Positions 1 to 7,855 of a DNA stretch of 12,158 nucleotides are shown one piece after another. Position 1 is the stretch's first letter; the number at the start of each line of letters is the position of its first letter. A program made the position numbers and the translations under genes. Under the pieces are notes generated by a model. The model ran no database searches. It was given only the letters and a program-made list of their open reading frames with translations, and was not told where the DNA came from. Location: positions 1 to 12,158 of the forward strand of contig DAAV01000170.1 in NCBI GenBank assembly GCA_001701295.1. Direction: 5' to 3'. The stretch is from Bacteroidales bacterium H10. GTDB lineage: Bacteria; Bacteroidota; Bacteroidia; Bacteroidales; Muribaculaceae.

Positions 1-555
1 GTTGCCGGCGCTTATCGAGGTGGCGCCGCGCACCTGAAGCTCCGACGAGCCGTTGGGGTTGGCTGCCGCCGTGGTCGATACGTTAAGACCGGCCACTTTG
101 CCCGACAGCATTTCCATCGCATTGTTCATGGCGCCTTTGTTGAAGTCTTTCTTGTCAACCTGTACGATTGAGCTGGAGACCTCCTTGCGGCTCAGCGAGC
201 CGTAGCCGACCACGACTACTTCGTTGAGGATCTCGCTGTCTTCATGCATCGTGACGTCGATGGTGGTACGCCCTTTGACATTCTCGTCCACCTGCTTGTA
301 GCCGACATATGTGAAAATCAGTGTCGAGTTGTCGGCTACGTCACTCAGCGCGTAATTGCCGTCGATGTCGGTCGAGGTGCCTTTGGCTGTCCCTTTCACG
401 AGCACCGTAACTCCGATTAACGGTTCGCCGGTCGCGTCGGTCACGCAACCTTTGACTTTGATCTGAGCCGCCGACGCTATTGGCGACAACAGCATGGCGA
501 CGACAGCCAGCATACCGGCCGCCATCGCACGGATTCTTCTCGTTTGAGTTCTCAT
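1..555 (-). CDS. SusC-like TonB-dependent outer-membrane receptor, N-terminal 185 codons
   Basis: This is the start of a SusC/RagA-type receptor, which forms a 22-strand outer-membrane barrel, pairs with a SusD-like lipoprotein and imports glycans or peptides using TonB energy. The reading frame is open from ATG at 555 to the window edge. Residues 1-30 form a signal peptide with Arg-rich start, hydrophobic core and Ala-Ser-Ala-Ala end, which predicts Gln31 as the first mature residue. Residues 31 to about 105 are a carboxypeptidase-regulatory-like domain (GCVTDATGEPLIGVTV). EVVVVGYGS at about 112-120 is the hallmark join to the plug, and the plug follows (AMEMLSGKVAGLNV, then LQVRGATSI). No STN domain lies between signal peptide and regulatory domain, so this is not the anti-sigma-coupled type; the neighbouring HTH regulator is the more likely controller. 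The barrel, substrate and any susD partner lie outside the window. The family is certain, the substrate unknown. Confidence 0.95.
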   Translation of the reverse strand, partial: MRTQTRRIRAMAAGMLAVVAMLLSPIASAAQIKVKGCVTDATGEPLIGVTVLVKGTAKGTSTDIDGNYALSDVADNSTLIFTYVGYKQVDENVKGRTTIDVTMHEDSEILNEVVVVGYGSLSRKEVSSSIVQVDKKDFNKGAMNNAMEMLSGKVAGLNVSTTAAANPNGSSELQVRGATSISAGN

Positions 556-646
556 GATTGTTATTGTTGTGTTGTTAGTTCTTTCGGTTTCCGGTTTCCC
601 CGGCAAAGGCTGTTGCATGTCCCTCGCGGGTTTCTGTTGCAAAATT

Positions 647-680
647 CAAAAATAAATGGGAAGAGATCAAACCCATCAAA
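647..680 (-). promoter_or_regulatory. Predicted promoter of the susC-like gene
   Basis: On the minus strand, TATTTTTG at 647-654 matches the Bacteroidota -7 element TAnnTTTG exactly. TTTG at 677-680 fits the -33 element with a 22-bp gap, slightly longer than the usual 19-21. Transcription would begin near 643. A second TTTG at 668-671 is too close to serve. The call rests on consensus matching only. Confidence 0.5.
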
Positions 681-711
681 CTGAAATCTAAACTCATGCA
701 TATATTAATAA

Positions 712-724
712 ATTGATAATCAAT
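712..724. promoter_or_regulatory. Candidate operator: perfect palindrome ATTGAT-A-ATCAAT
   Basis: The 13-bp sequence is an exact inverted repeat with a single-base centre. It lies about 75 bp upstream of the predicted susC start site and 32 bp upstream of its -33 box. That is a normal position for an activator site, and the adjacent gene encodes an HTH regulator. Binding is inference, and AT-rich intergenic DNA can give short palindromes by chance. Confidence 0.3.
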
Positions 725-757
725 GAAATGTATTTGGTGTGTAAGTATGAAAATCAA

Positions 758-785
758 ACTGTCTTTTTCCCGTAATGTAGACAGT
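758..785 (-). terminator. Possible terminator hairpin after the regulator gene
   Basis: ACTGTCT (758-764) and AGACAGT (779-785) form a perfect 7-bp stem with a 14-nt loop, 40 nt past the regulator stop codon. On the minus strand the stem is followed by TTGATTTTC, a modest T-rich run. The stem is short and the T-run interrupted, so this could be a weak terminator or chance. Confidence 0.35.
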
Positions 786-825
786 CTTTGCTTGTTTTGT
801 TATGTTTTGTCGCTTTTGGAACGCT

Positions 826-2484
826 CTATATGGCTAATATTTCATTCTCGAATTCATCGGGATGCATAGCCCTCCGTTTGAGTTTTGAACGGTATGTGTA
901 GATGGTCGAGATAGAGCATCTGAGGAACTGGGATATTTTCTCGCTGTCTGTGATGCCTAAGCGGATAAGTGCTATGATGCGTAATTCCGTGTTGAGTTTT
1001 TCCCCGCTTTTGAGTACGATCTGGTTGTCAGGTGTCAGAAGCTGGTTGACCTTTTCGATATATGACGGATATATGTTTAGTATAGCCTCGTCGAATTTAG
1101 TATAGAATATTTTCAGGGAGTCTGCCGACACGTCTCCTTCGTCAAGCTTCTTGAGTATTCCTTTCACATTGCCCTGCACGGCGAGCTTACGCAGCGCGAG
1201 GTGATATTTCTGAAGAGCGGATATGTTGAACGAACTGAATTCCATAAACAATCCCGCGTATTCCTCCTTGGTCTTGTTCGAGGCCTTGAGCTCTTTGTTG
1301 GTGTCTTCGAGGGTGGCGTTCATCGCTTTCAGCTGTGCCGACATGGCCTGAAGCTCCTCGTTGCTTCGGTTCACGCGGCGGTTGGCCTCCTTTATGCGCT
1401 TGACCTGCTTGAGAATGAAAAACACTGCGCCGGCTACGAGTATCAGAAGTCCGCTGGTGATGTATATCAGAACTCTCTGGCGCGACTGCAGCTCTTTCTG
1501 GCGTGTGTCATATGCTTTGTCGATCACGGGCAGCATGCGGCTGGACTGCGCGTTGCGCATACGTGCGGCATAGAAGTTCGCGTCGTCGAAACTTACTTTC
1601 AGGTAATGGTTGGCCCGGTCGATCTCCCCGTCCTCGAATACCTGTGTGGCCAGTTCGCGTATCGCCACATTCTCTTTTACGGCGCCTTTTATATCGGAAA
1701 TGACTGTCTGCGACAGATAACGTTTGTATTCGTCGTCACGTCCCATCGTGTGGTACATGAACGCCATGATCGAGGCCAGTATCGAATATTGACGCGTGCC
1801 GGAGTTGTATTTCTTCAGATTGGCCTCCAGACGCTTTCTCACGTCCTCGTTATTGCCTTTGCCGATCTCCAGTGCGGCCCAGTTGACCAGATAGTCGAAT
1901 GATTCAGGACTCGACACTCTCATCAGCGAATCGGTGTATATGTTGCGTAATTCCTGACTTCGTTTAGAATATTCTCCTTCGGGCAGGTACTCGCATTCAT
2001 ATTGATAGAGGCCGCTGTAGGTGGCGTAGTAATTTGCCAGCAGTGTCGTGTCAAGATCTTCTCTCTTTATGTCGGCAAGCAGCTGGTGGGCTTCTGTGAA
2101 AAGTCCCGCATGAGAGGCTATGTCAGCCTTTTTTATGCGGAGGCGTGTCGCCTCGCGGCGGTCGCCGAGTCTTTGCGCCACGGTTTCGGCCTCGGTCACA
2201 TAGTGGAGTGCCGAGTCGCTTATATACGACTCGTACTCCGCTATGAGTTTGTCGAGGACCCGCATCCGTCGCGCATCGGAGGTCTCCGCCTCATATTCCT
2301 GGCGGGTGGCGTCGATGCGTTTCTTTTTTTCCGCCATATATGTGGTGCGTCGGGAGATTTCCTCGTCTACTGCTTTGTAGAGTTCGGAAAGCTCTTTGTC
2401 ATTGCTGCTCCTGTCGCTGCAGCCGGTCGTGGCGAGACTTGCGAGAAGCAGGGCCAGGATATTGACTATATGGCGGAGTTTCAT
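826..2484 (-). CDS. DUF6377-type transmembrane regulator (periplasmic TPR-like sensor, cytoplasmic C-terminal HTH)
   Basis: This 552-aa protein resembles the DUF6377 regulators often found next to SusC/SusD loci. Residues 5-21 are hydrophobic and end in Thr-Thr-Gly-Cys22, either a signal anchor or a weak lipobox. Residues 30-335 are helical with TPR-like pairs and should be periplasmic. Residues 338-359 form a membrane segment, 360-405 a coiled coil (NEELQAMSAQLKAMNATLED), and 405-552 the cytoplasmic DUF6377-like region. Inside this, 496-538 looks like a LuxR-type helix-turn-helix (LRIIALIRLGITDSEKISQF, then STIYTYRSKLKRR). No histidine kinase or receiver domain is present, so a ligand signal would pass straight through the membrane to DNA. 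The gene starts 14 bp after tyrS on the same strand, so it is probably co-transcribed with it, and it precedes the susC-like gene, its likely target. The ligand is unknown. Confidence 0.85.
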   Translation of the reverse strand: MKLRHIVNILALLLASLATTGCSDRSSNDKELSELYKAVDEEISRRTTYMAEKKKRIDATRQEYEAETSDARRMRVLDKLIAEYESYISDSALHYVTEAETVAQRLGDRREATRLRIKKADIASHAGLFTEAHQLLADIKREDLDTTLLANYYATYSGLYQYECEYLPEGEYSKRSQELRNIYTDSLMRVSSPESFDYLVNWAALEIGKGNNEDVRKRLEANLKKYNSGTRQYSILASIMAFMYHTMGRDDEYKRYLSQTVISDIKGAVKENVAIRELATQVFEDGEIDRANHYLKVSFDDANFYAARMRNAQSSRMLPVIDKAYDTRQKELQSRQRVLIYITSGLLILVAGAVFFILKQVKRIKEANRRVNRSNEELQAMSAQLKAMNATLEDTNKELKASNKTKEEYAGLFMEFSSFNISALQKYHLALRKLAVQGNVKGILKKLDEGDVSADSLKIFYTKFDEAILNIYPSYIEKVNQLLTPDNQIVLKSGEKLNTELRIIALIRLGITDSEKISQFLRCSISTIYTYRSKLKRRAMHPDEFENEILAI

Positions 2485-2498
2485 GGTGTGCGGGATGG

Positions 2499-3791
2499 TT
2501 ATTCGGCTACGAGAAGGAAGTGATTCTTCTTTCCTTTCTGCACGTGTATATACTTGCCTCCCAGAAGTGCGGACGCGTCTACGGTGCCTGCGGGATCAGT
2601 ATATTTCTCTTTGTTGATGCTCAGACCCCCGGCCTGTATCATTTTGCGTGCCTCTCCTTTCGATGGGAAGACCGCGGCTTTCACTGCCAGAAGGTCAAGC
2701 ACGGGGATTCCTGCCTCAAGTTCGCTTCTGGAGATCTGGAATGTGGGAACTCCCTCGAACACGTCGAGCAGTGTGCGCTCGTCAAGATTCCGGAGAGCTT
2801 CGGCCGCCTTGTTGCTGAAGAGTATGGCCGATGCCTCGAGGGCGGCCTCATAGTCTTTCTCGCTGTGGACCATGATTGTAAGCTCTTTTGCGAGACGCTT
2901 CTGCATGGGACGCTGCCCCGGATCAGCTGCGTGCTCCTCGGCGAGGGCGGCTATCTCTTCCTGAGTGAGGAAGGTGAATATCTTCAGATATTTCTCGGCG
3001 TCGGAGTCTGATACGTTGAGCCAGAACTGATAGAATTTGTAAGGTGAGGTGCGTTCCGGATCAAGCCATACGTTGCCGCTTTCCGTCTTGCCGAATTTGC
3101 CGCCGTCTGCCTTGGTGATAAGCGGACAGGTCAGGGCATAGGCCTCGCCGCCGAGTTTTCGGCGTATGAGTTCCGTGCCGGTGGTGATGTTACCCCACTG
3201 GTCCGAGCCGCCGAGCTGCAGACGGCATCCGCGCTCCTTGTAGAGGGTATAGTAGTCGAAACCCTGGAGAAGCTGATAGGTAAATTCGGTGAAGCTCAGT
3301 CCGTCGCGGGCTTCTCCGTTGAGTCGTTTCTGCACGGAGTCTTTGGCCATCATATAGTTGACGGTGATATGCTTGCCGATCTCGCGTGCGAAATCAAGGA
3401 AGGTCACGTCTTTGGTCCAGTCATAGTTGTTGACCATTTCCGCACGGTTGGGGGCGTCGCTGTCGAAGTCGAGAAATTTCGACAATTGTTTTTTGATCGC
3501 CTCCTGATTGTGGCGCAGTGTCGCCTCGTCGAGCAGATTGCGTTCCGCTGATTTGCCCGAAGGGTCGCCGATCATGCCCGTGGCGCCTCCGATGAGTGCC
3601 AGCGGCTTGTGTCCGCAGCGCTGGAAGTGACGGAGCATCATTACGCCGCAGAGATGGCCTATATGGAGTGAATCCGCCGTCGGGTCGATTCCCAGATAGG
3701 CGGTGGTCATTTCTTTTTTAAGTTGTTCGTCTGTGCCCGGCATCATGGTGTGCACCATGCCGCGCCATGTAAGTTCCTGAATGAAATCCAT
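2499..3791 (-). CDS. tyrS: Tyrosyl-tRNA synthetase
   Basis: This enzyme charges tRNA-Tyr with tyrosine using ATP in the cytoplasm. The 430-aa length is normal for bacterial TyrS. The class I signature HIGH is at residues 43-46 and the KFGKT form of the KMSKS loop is at 232-236. The tyrosine pocket segments are present, including YQLLQGFD at about 172-179 and GGSDQWGNI at 194-202. An S4-like RNA-binding domain covers about 365-430, with [20 protein letters not shown] inside it. The start at 3791 places the HIGH motif at the usual distance from the N-terminus. It follows the M28 gene by 54 bp with no clear promoter in the gap, and its stop lies 14 bp before the DUF6377 regulator, so the three genes may share a transcript. 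Identification is secure. Confidence 0.98.
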   Translation of the reverse strand: MDFIQELTWRGMVHTMMPGTDEQLKKEMTTAYLGIDPTADSLHIGHLCGVMMLRHFQRCGHKPLALIGGATGMIGDPSGKSAERNLLDEATLRHNQEAIKKQLSKFLDFDSDAPNRAEMVNNYDWTKDVTFLDFAREIGKHITVNYMMAKDSVQKRLNGEARDGLSFTEFTYQLLQGFDYYTLYKERGCRLQLGGSDQWGNITTGTELIRRKLGGEAYALTCPLITKADGGKFGKTESGNVWLDPERTSPYKFYQFWLNVSDSDAEKYLKIFTFLTQEEIAALAEEHAADPGQRPMQKRLAKELTIMVHSEKDYEAALEASAILFSNKAAEALRNLDERTLLDVFEGVPTFQISRSELEAGIPVLDLLAVKAAVFPSKGEARKMIQAGGLSINKEKYTDPAGTVDASALLGGKYIHVQKGKKNHFLLVAE

Positions 3792-3845
3792 ATCCTGTGT
3801 TGTTTTTTTATTCGTTTTGATTCGGTCGCTTTCGTGACTCTTGGT

Positions 3846-4808
3846 TTATCTGTATATGAAGTGCAGAAGCGTCTCCCCTACGGCACGCAGACTCTCCTTG
3901 TCGATGTTGTCGATATTGTCGGCCATTGTGTGCCAGGTCGGGCAGAACCCTTCATTGACCCGGTAATCTATGATGTCGATCGCCGGAATGCCCTGTTTTA
4001 TGAGTTCCACATGATCGTCGGTGACCGCGCCGCCGTAGTTTCTCGGGAACATGTCTCCATGTCCGGCTCTGGCCGCCGCCGCACGAAATGCGTCGTCAAG
4101 TCCCGGCGCCGCTTGTCTTGAGAAATATTCGGCGGGGAAGACGGCTCCTTTGCCTCCTACCATGTCGAGCAGTATGGCCTCTGCGGGTCTGTATCCCGGC
4201 TTAATGGGATTTTCGGCGAAATATCGTGCGCCGAGCGCCCAGCTCGTGTCATCGCCTTCCGTGCCGTAATCTTCGGAGTCCACAAAGAGTATGTCTATGC
4301 CTGTCTCCGGATTCTGCTGTCCGAAGATACGGGCCGCCTCAAGAAGGACACCCACTCCGCTTGCTCCGTCGTTGGCTCCGTCGATCGCTTTTTTATGATT
4401 CGAGTCGTCCGGGTCTTCATCAGCCCAGGGGCGCGTGTCGTAATGGGCGAGAAGCAGCAGTCTGTTGTCCATTCCGGGATTGAAGCTCCCCATTATGTTG
4501 GTGGACTTCAATATGGTTCCGTCAAAGGCCCGCAGATCCGCTTTCTGTTCTGTGACTTCGGCACCGTGTCTTTTCAGTTCCGAAGAAAGCCACGCAGCCG
4601 TGGCGTCGTGGGGCGCTGTGTTGGGTACTCTCGGCCCGAAGTCTGTCTGGCGCTTTACGTAAGTGTAGGCGCTGTCGGCATTGAATGCCGGTACGGACCG
4701 TGTCCGCACTTCTTCTGCCTGCAGGGAGTCCGTACTCACGGCTTTGCCGTTCGCACCGCATCCTGTAAGCAAAAGAATTACACTGAATATGCACATTATA
4801 TTTCGCAT
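3846..4808 (-). CDS. M28-family zinc enzyme, probably glutaminyl-peptide cyclotransferase (QC-like) lipoprotein
   Basis: Bacterial type II glutaminyl cyclases of this fold turn N-terminal Gln of exported proteins into pyroglutamate; related M28 members are aminopeptidases. A lipoprotein signal ends in Leu-Leu-Thr-Gly-Cys17. The M28 core follows: AHYDTRPW (121-128), GANDGASGVG (144-153) with metal ligand Asp147, DSEDYG (177-182) with catalytic Glu179 and ligand Asp180, LLDMVG (213-218) with Asp215, and a final TWHTMADNID (291-300) with His293. The single HxD start, the Glu-Asp pair and the Asp-Asn after the His resemble QC more than two-zinc aminopeptidases. The 320-aa length fits oral Bacteroidales QCs. 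Activity cannot be settled by eye, so an aminopeptidase remains possible. It is divergent from the PorW-like gene and upstream of tyrS. An in-frame ATG at residue 5 is an alternative start. Confidence 0.88.
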   Translation of the reverse strand: MRNIMCIFSVILLLTGCGANGKAVSTDSLQAEEVRTRSVPAFNADSAYTYVKRQTDFGPRVPNTAPHDATAAWLSSELKRHGAEVTEQKADLRAFDGTILKSTNIMGSFNPGMDNRLLLLAHYDTRPWADEDPDDSNHKKAIDGANDGASGVGVLLEAARIFGQQNPETGIDILFVDSEDYGTEGDDTSWALGARYFAENPIKPGYRPAEAILLDMVGGKGAVFPAEYFSRQAAPGLDDAFRAAAARAGHGDMFPRNYGGAVTDDHVELIKQGIPAIDIIDYRVNEGFCPTWHTMADNIDNIDKESLRAVGETLLHFIYR

Positions 4809-4868
4809 ATCACAAAATTACAAAAAAATTTGCAATAATAAGATATACTCTCATTTCGTTTTAGATTT
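4809..4868. other. 60-bp divergent AT-rich gap between the M28 and PorW-like genes
   Basis: Both transcription units must start from this short gap or just beyond it. It contains long A-runs and a -7 match for the minus-strand gene. No convincing TAnnTTTG with a spaced TTTG was found for the plus-strand gene; TAGATTTA at 4862-4869 is one base off but overlaps the start codon. Confidence 0.5.
4813..4820 (-). promoter_or_regulatory. Possible -7 box of the M28 gene
   Basis: The minus strand reads TAATTTTG, an exact TAnnTTTG. No TTTG was found at the -33 spacing. The implied start site is about 1-2 nt before the ATG at 4808, which would give a nearly leaderless message or favour the ATG at residue 5. 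Confidence 0.3.
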
Positions 4869-7841
4869 ATGCGCGTTTTTACAAAGTCATTGACGAGATT
4901 TATGTTGCTTCTGGCCATCACTGTTCTGGTGGCCGCTTGCAGCACCAAGAAGAATACACCTGTGTCACGGCAGTGGCAGGCTTTCAATACGCGTTATAAC
5001 GTCTATTTCAACGGAAAGACGCACTATGACGAGCAGCTTAAGGCCATGGAAGCCGCCTATCAGGATGATTACACGCGGACCATGCTGATTCATCCAGCCG
5101 AGGCGCGTGCCGATCAGAAACGGCCGCAGCCTTCGGGCGACTTCAAACGCACCATCGAGAAGATGCAGAAGTCCATACAGCTTCATTCCATAAAGAAAAA
5201 ACCGGCTAAGAAAAGTTCTTCTCCCAAGGAAAAGGCTTTTCGCGCCCGTGACGAGTTCAATCCATTTCTTCACAATTCGTGGCTTACGATGGGCAAGGCC
5301 CAGTATTTTAACGGAGACTTCTCCGGTTCCGCCGCCACGTTCTTTTATATTTCCAAACATTTCAAGTGGCTTCCCGATGTCATAACGGAAGCACGACTCT
5401 GGATGGCTCTCTCTTATTGTGCGCTCGACTGGACGTATGAGGCCGAGAACGCCATGCATATTGTCAAGGAGAAGGATCTGACCAACAAGAATCTGAAAAA
5501 CCTTTATAGTCTTGCCTGGGGCGATTATTACGTGCGCACGAATCAGTATGAGAAGGCCGTGCCGTTTCTTGCCAATGCGGTGAAGTATGCGCACGGAAGC
5601 CAGAAGAACCGTCTATGGTTTCTTCTCGGCCAGCTATATTCGAATCTGGGCCAGAAGCGCAAGGCATATGAGGCTTATAAAAAGGCCGGTTCCGGTGTCT
5701 CGACAGATTATCGTGCCAAATTCAACGCGCGTATCAAGCGGTCGGAAGTCTTCGAAGGTTCCAACATAAAGGGCGAGGTGCGTTCTCTGAAGTCAATGAC
5801 CCGTTATGCGCGGAATTCCGAGTTCCTTGACCAGATCTATTATGCCATAGGCAATCTGTATCTCTCGCGGGGAGATACCGCGCAGGCCCTCGAGAATTAT
5901 AAGACGGCCGTGGAGAAATCGACGCGCAACGGCATTGACAAGGCCCTCGCCCAGCTTGCGCTCGGCAATCTCTATTTCAACCAAGGAGAATATGTCAAGG
6001 CGCAGCCATGCTATGCCGAGGCCGTCCCCCAATTGCCGGAGACATATCCCGATTACAAAATGCTTAAACGCCGGAGTGATGTGCTCGACGAGCTTGCCCT
6101 GTATGCCGGCAATGTCGAGCTCCAGGATTCTTTGCTGACTCTTTCGAAGATGACTCCCGAAGAGCAGCGTAAGGTAGCCGAACGTCTTGCCCGTGAACTT
6201 ATAGAAAAAGAGAAGAAAGAGGCCGAGGAGGCCAAACGTGCGGAATATCTCGCGGAGCAGGAGGGAAAGGGCCAGGATAACATCAAGAAGGATGAAGGCT
6301 CGACAAATACGTTCATGATGAATTCCGACAAATCATGGTATTTCTATAATGCCATGACCAAGAATCAGGGTAAGAACGAGTTCCAGCGCCGGTGGGGAGC
6401 GCGTAAGCTGGAGGATGACTGGCGCCGCCGCAACAAGACGACGTTCTCTCTCAATGATGACGAGGAGGAGGATTATGGCGATGACGAGTCTCTTGCCAAC
6501 GATTCTACGCTGACTCCCGAACAGCAGGAGGAAAACCGTAAGAAGCTCGATGCCGAGAATGATCCTCATCAGCCCGAATATTATCTGAAGCAGATTCCGA
6601 AGACAGAGGAGGAAATAAATACAGCCAATGATGTGATTCAGGAGGGTCTCTACAATATGGGTGTCATTCTGAAAGACAAACTTGAGGACTACTCCGCGGC
6701 AAGACGTGAGTTCAACAGACTGCTTGAACGCTATCCTGACAATATCTATCGCCTTGACGTATACTATAACATGTATCTGATGGCGGTGCGCCGCGGCGAG
6801 AAGGCGGAGGCGGAAAGATGGCGTCAGTTGATATTGACGGAATTCCCGGATTCTCCTTATGGCAAGGCTATGCAGGATCCCTCTTATTTTGACAATCTGC
6901 GTCGCATGAACGAGGTCCAGGAAGACATGTATCAGCGCGCGTACGACGCGTATCTCGCCGACAATAATGCCACCGTGCATTCTCTGACGGCGCAGATGGA
7001 GCGTGATTATCCTCTGTCGAAGATACTTCCGAAATTCATATTTATCGATGCGCTCTCTTATCTGACGGAAGATAATACCGAGAAGTTCAAGGAGCAGCTC
7101 ACATCGCTTCTGGAGCGTTATCCCGACACTGACATGACGGATATGGCCGGAGGCATCATGAAAGGCCTGCGTGCCGGCCGTACGCCCCATGCCGGACTGT
7201 CCAACTCGCGTGGCATGATCTGGACAATGAGACTTTCCAACGATTCCGTGCCTGTGGGCGCGGACGGACAGCCGGCCAATTTCGAGCGTGACCCGAATGC
7301 CCCGCAGTATCTGGTGCTCGCTTTCCCGCGTGATTCGGTAAGTGCCAACCAGCTGCTTTATGATGTGGCCCGCTTCAATTTCTCCTCGTTTGTGGTCCGT
7401 GACTTCGATCTCGAACCGATGAGTTTCGGAAATGTCGGACTGTTGATAGTCAAGGGATTCGGGAACCTTAAACAACTCGAACACTATCGTTCGGTAATGG
7501 TTGAGAAAGGCTTCGAACTGCCTGAAGGAGTACGCCCGATAATGATCAGCAAGAACAATTTTGAACTTCTCCTTCGCGAGGGACGTTCATTTGAAGAGTA
7601 CTTCTGGTTCGAAGAGGACAAGTCTGTCGAACAGACCGAACAGCAGATACTTGATGCTGAAATGAAGGATGAGGAAGATATGCCTGATGACGAATCTTCC
7701 GAAGCTCCCGGACCCGATCAGCCTGATCCGCCTTCCGAACCTGCCGAAAGTCCCGGGACTGAAGAGTCTTCCGAATCCTCCGGACCTTCGGAACCCTCCG
7801 AGTCCTCCGAACTGTCTGAGTCCTCCGAACCCGTTGAGTAG
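4869..7841 (+). CDS. PorW/SprE-family TPR lipoprotein
   Basis: PorW (Porphyromonas) and SprE (Flavobacterium) are outer-membrane-associated lipoproteins needed for type IX secretion and gliding. This 990-aa homologue has a lipoprotein signal ending in Val-Ala-Ala-Cys24, and the family-typical segment right after it (CSTKKNT, then FNTRYNVYFNGK). Residues about 130-430 contain TPR-like helices (GDYYVRTNQYEKAVPFLANA; LGNLYFNQGEYVKAQPCYAE). About 431-476 is a Lys/Glu-rich coiled coil, about 525-560 a strongly acidic stretch, about 584-800 a second TPR-like block, and about 811-918 the conserved C-terminal domain ending near FEEYFWFEE. The last 60 or so residues are a Ser/Pro/Glu low-complexity tail. 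The start at 4869 supplies the positive N-region that the signal peptide needs. porX lies 65 bp downstream. Homologues also seem to occur in Bacteroidales thought to lack T9SS, so secretion function is not proved by homology. Confidence 0.85.
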   Translation: MRVFTKSLTRFMLLLAITVLVAACSTKKNTPVSRQWQAFNTRYNVYFNGKTHYDEQLKAMEAAYQDDYTRTMLIHPAEARADQKRPQPSGDFKRTIEKMQKSIQLHSIKKKPAKKSSSPKEKAFRARDEFNPFLHNSWLTMGKAQYFNGDFSGSAATFFYISKHFKWLPDVITEARLWMALSYCALDWTYEAENAMHIVKEKDLTNKNLKNLYSLAWGDYYVRTNQYEKAVPFLANAVKYAHGSQKNRLWFLLGQLYSNLGQKRKAYEAYKKAGSGVSTDYRAKFNARIKRSEVFEGSNIKGEVRSLKSMTRYARNSEFLDQIYYAIGNLYLSRGDTAQALENYKTAVEKSTRNGIDKALAQLALGNLYFNQGEYVKAQPCYAEAVPQLPETYPDYKMLKRRSDVLDELALYAGNVELQDSLLTLSKMTPEEQRKVAERLARELIEKEKKEAEEAKRAEYLAEQEGKGQDNIKKDEGSTNTFMMNSDKSWYFYNAMTKNQGKNEFQRRWGARKLEDDWRRRNKTTFSLNDDEEEDYGDDESLANDSTLTPEQQEENRKKLDAENDPHQPEYYLKQIPKTEEEINTANDVIQEGLYNMGVILKDKLEDYSAARREFNRLLERYPDNIYRLDVYYNMYLMAVRRGEKAEAERWRQLILTEFPDSPYGKAMQDPSYFDNLRRMNEVQEDMYQRAYDAYLADNNATVHSLTAQMERDYPLSKILPKFIFIDALSYLTEDNTEKFKEQLTSLLERYPDTDMTDMAGGIMKGLRAGRTPHAGLSNSRGMIWTMRLSNDSVPVGADGQPANFERDPNAPQYLVLAFPRDSVSANQLLYDVARFNFSSFVVRDFDLEPMSFGNVGLLIVKGFGNLKQLEHYRSVMVEKGFELPEGVRPIMISKNNFELLLREGRSFEEYFWFEEDKSVEQTEQQILDAEMKDEEDMPDDESSEAPGPDQPDPPSEPAESPGTEESSESSGPSEPSESSELSESSEPVE
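7767..7830 (+). repeat. Degenerate in-frame Ser-Ser-Glu repeat in the PorW-like tail
   Basis: The DNA consists of diverged TCC-TCC-GAA/GAG units (TCTTCCGAA, CCCTCCGAG, TCCTCCGAA, TCCTCCGAA) broken by Gly-Pro or Leu codons. The peptide is Ser/Glu/Pro-rich and should be disordered. Such tracts change length by slippage. Confidence 0.7.
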
Positions 7842-7855
7842 TCAGAGGTTGTGTG

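Larger units (their letters stand above)
556..825. other. 270-bp gap between regulator gene and susC-like gene
   Basis: This gap carries no convincing gene. Reading in the direction of transcription (right to left), it holds two helically spaced TGTTTTGT copies (793-800 and 803-810, plus-strand sense), a hairpin (758-785), a perfect 6-1-6 palindrome (712-724), a promoter match (647-680) and a leader of about 88 nt. The leader is A-rich near the start codon and lacks a Shine-Dalgarno match, as is usual in Bacteroidota. It also contains two GGAAACC copies in tandem in its first half. Confidence 0.7.

Noticed and set aside
575..757. 60-codon minus-strand reading frame between the regulator and the susC-like gene
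   Set aside because: It covers the predicted susC promoter and palindrome, its peptide has no recognisable features, and its codon use is that of AT-rich noncoding DNA.
1201..1902. 233-codon plus-strand frame opposite the DUF6377 regulator
   Set aside because: The regulator on the minus strand has coherent topology and HTH. This frame gives a compositionally odd peptide without a plausible start context.
4809..4868. Plus-strand promoter for the PorW-like gene (TTTG at 4829-4832 with TAGATTTA at 4862-4869)
   Set aside because: The 29-bp gap is too long, the -7 match is imperfect and it overlaps the start codon, so I did not call it.
6333..7484. 383-codon minus-strand frame opposite the PorW-like gene
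   Set aside because: It is a mirror of the strong codon bias of the real gene. The opposite strand has a signal peptide and clear TPR and family motifs, while this peptide is a His/Arg/Ile-rich artefact.
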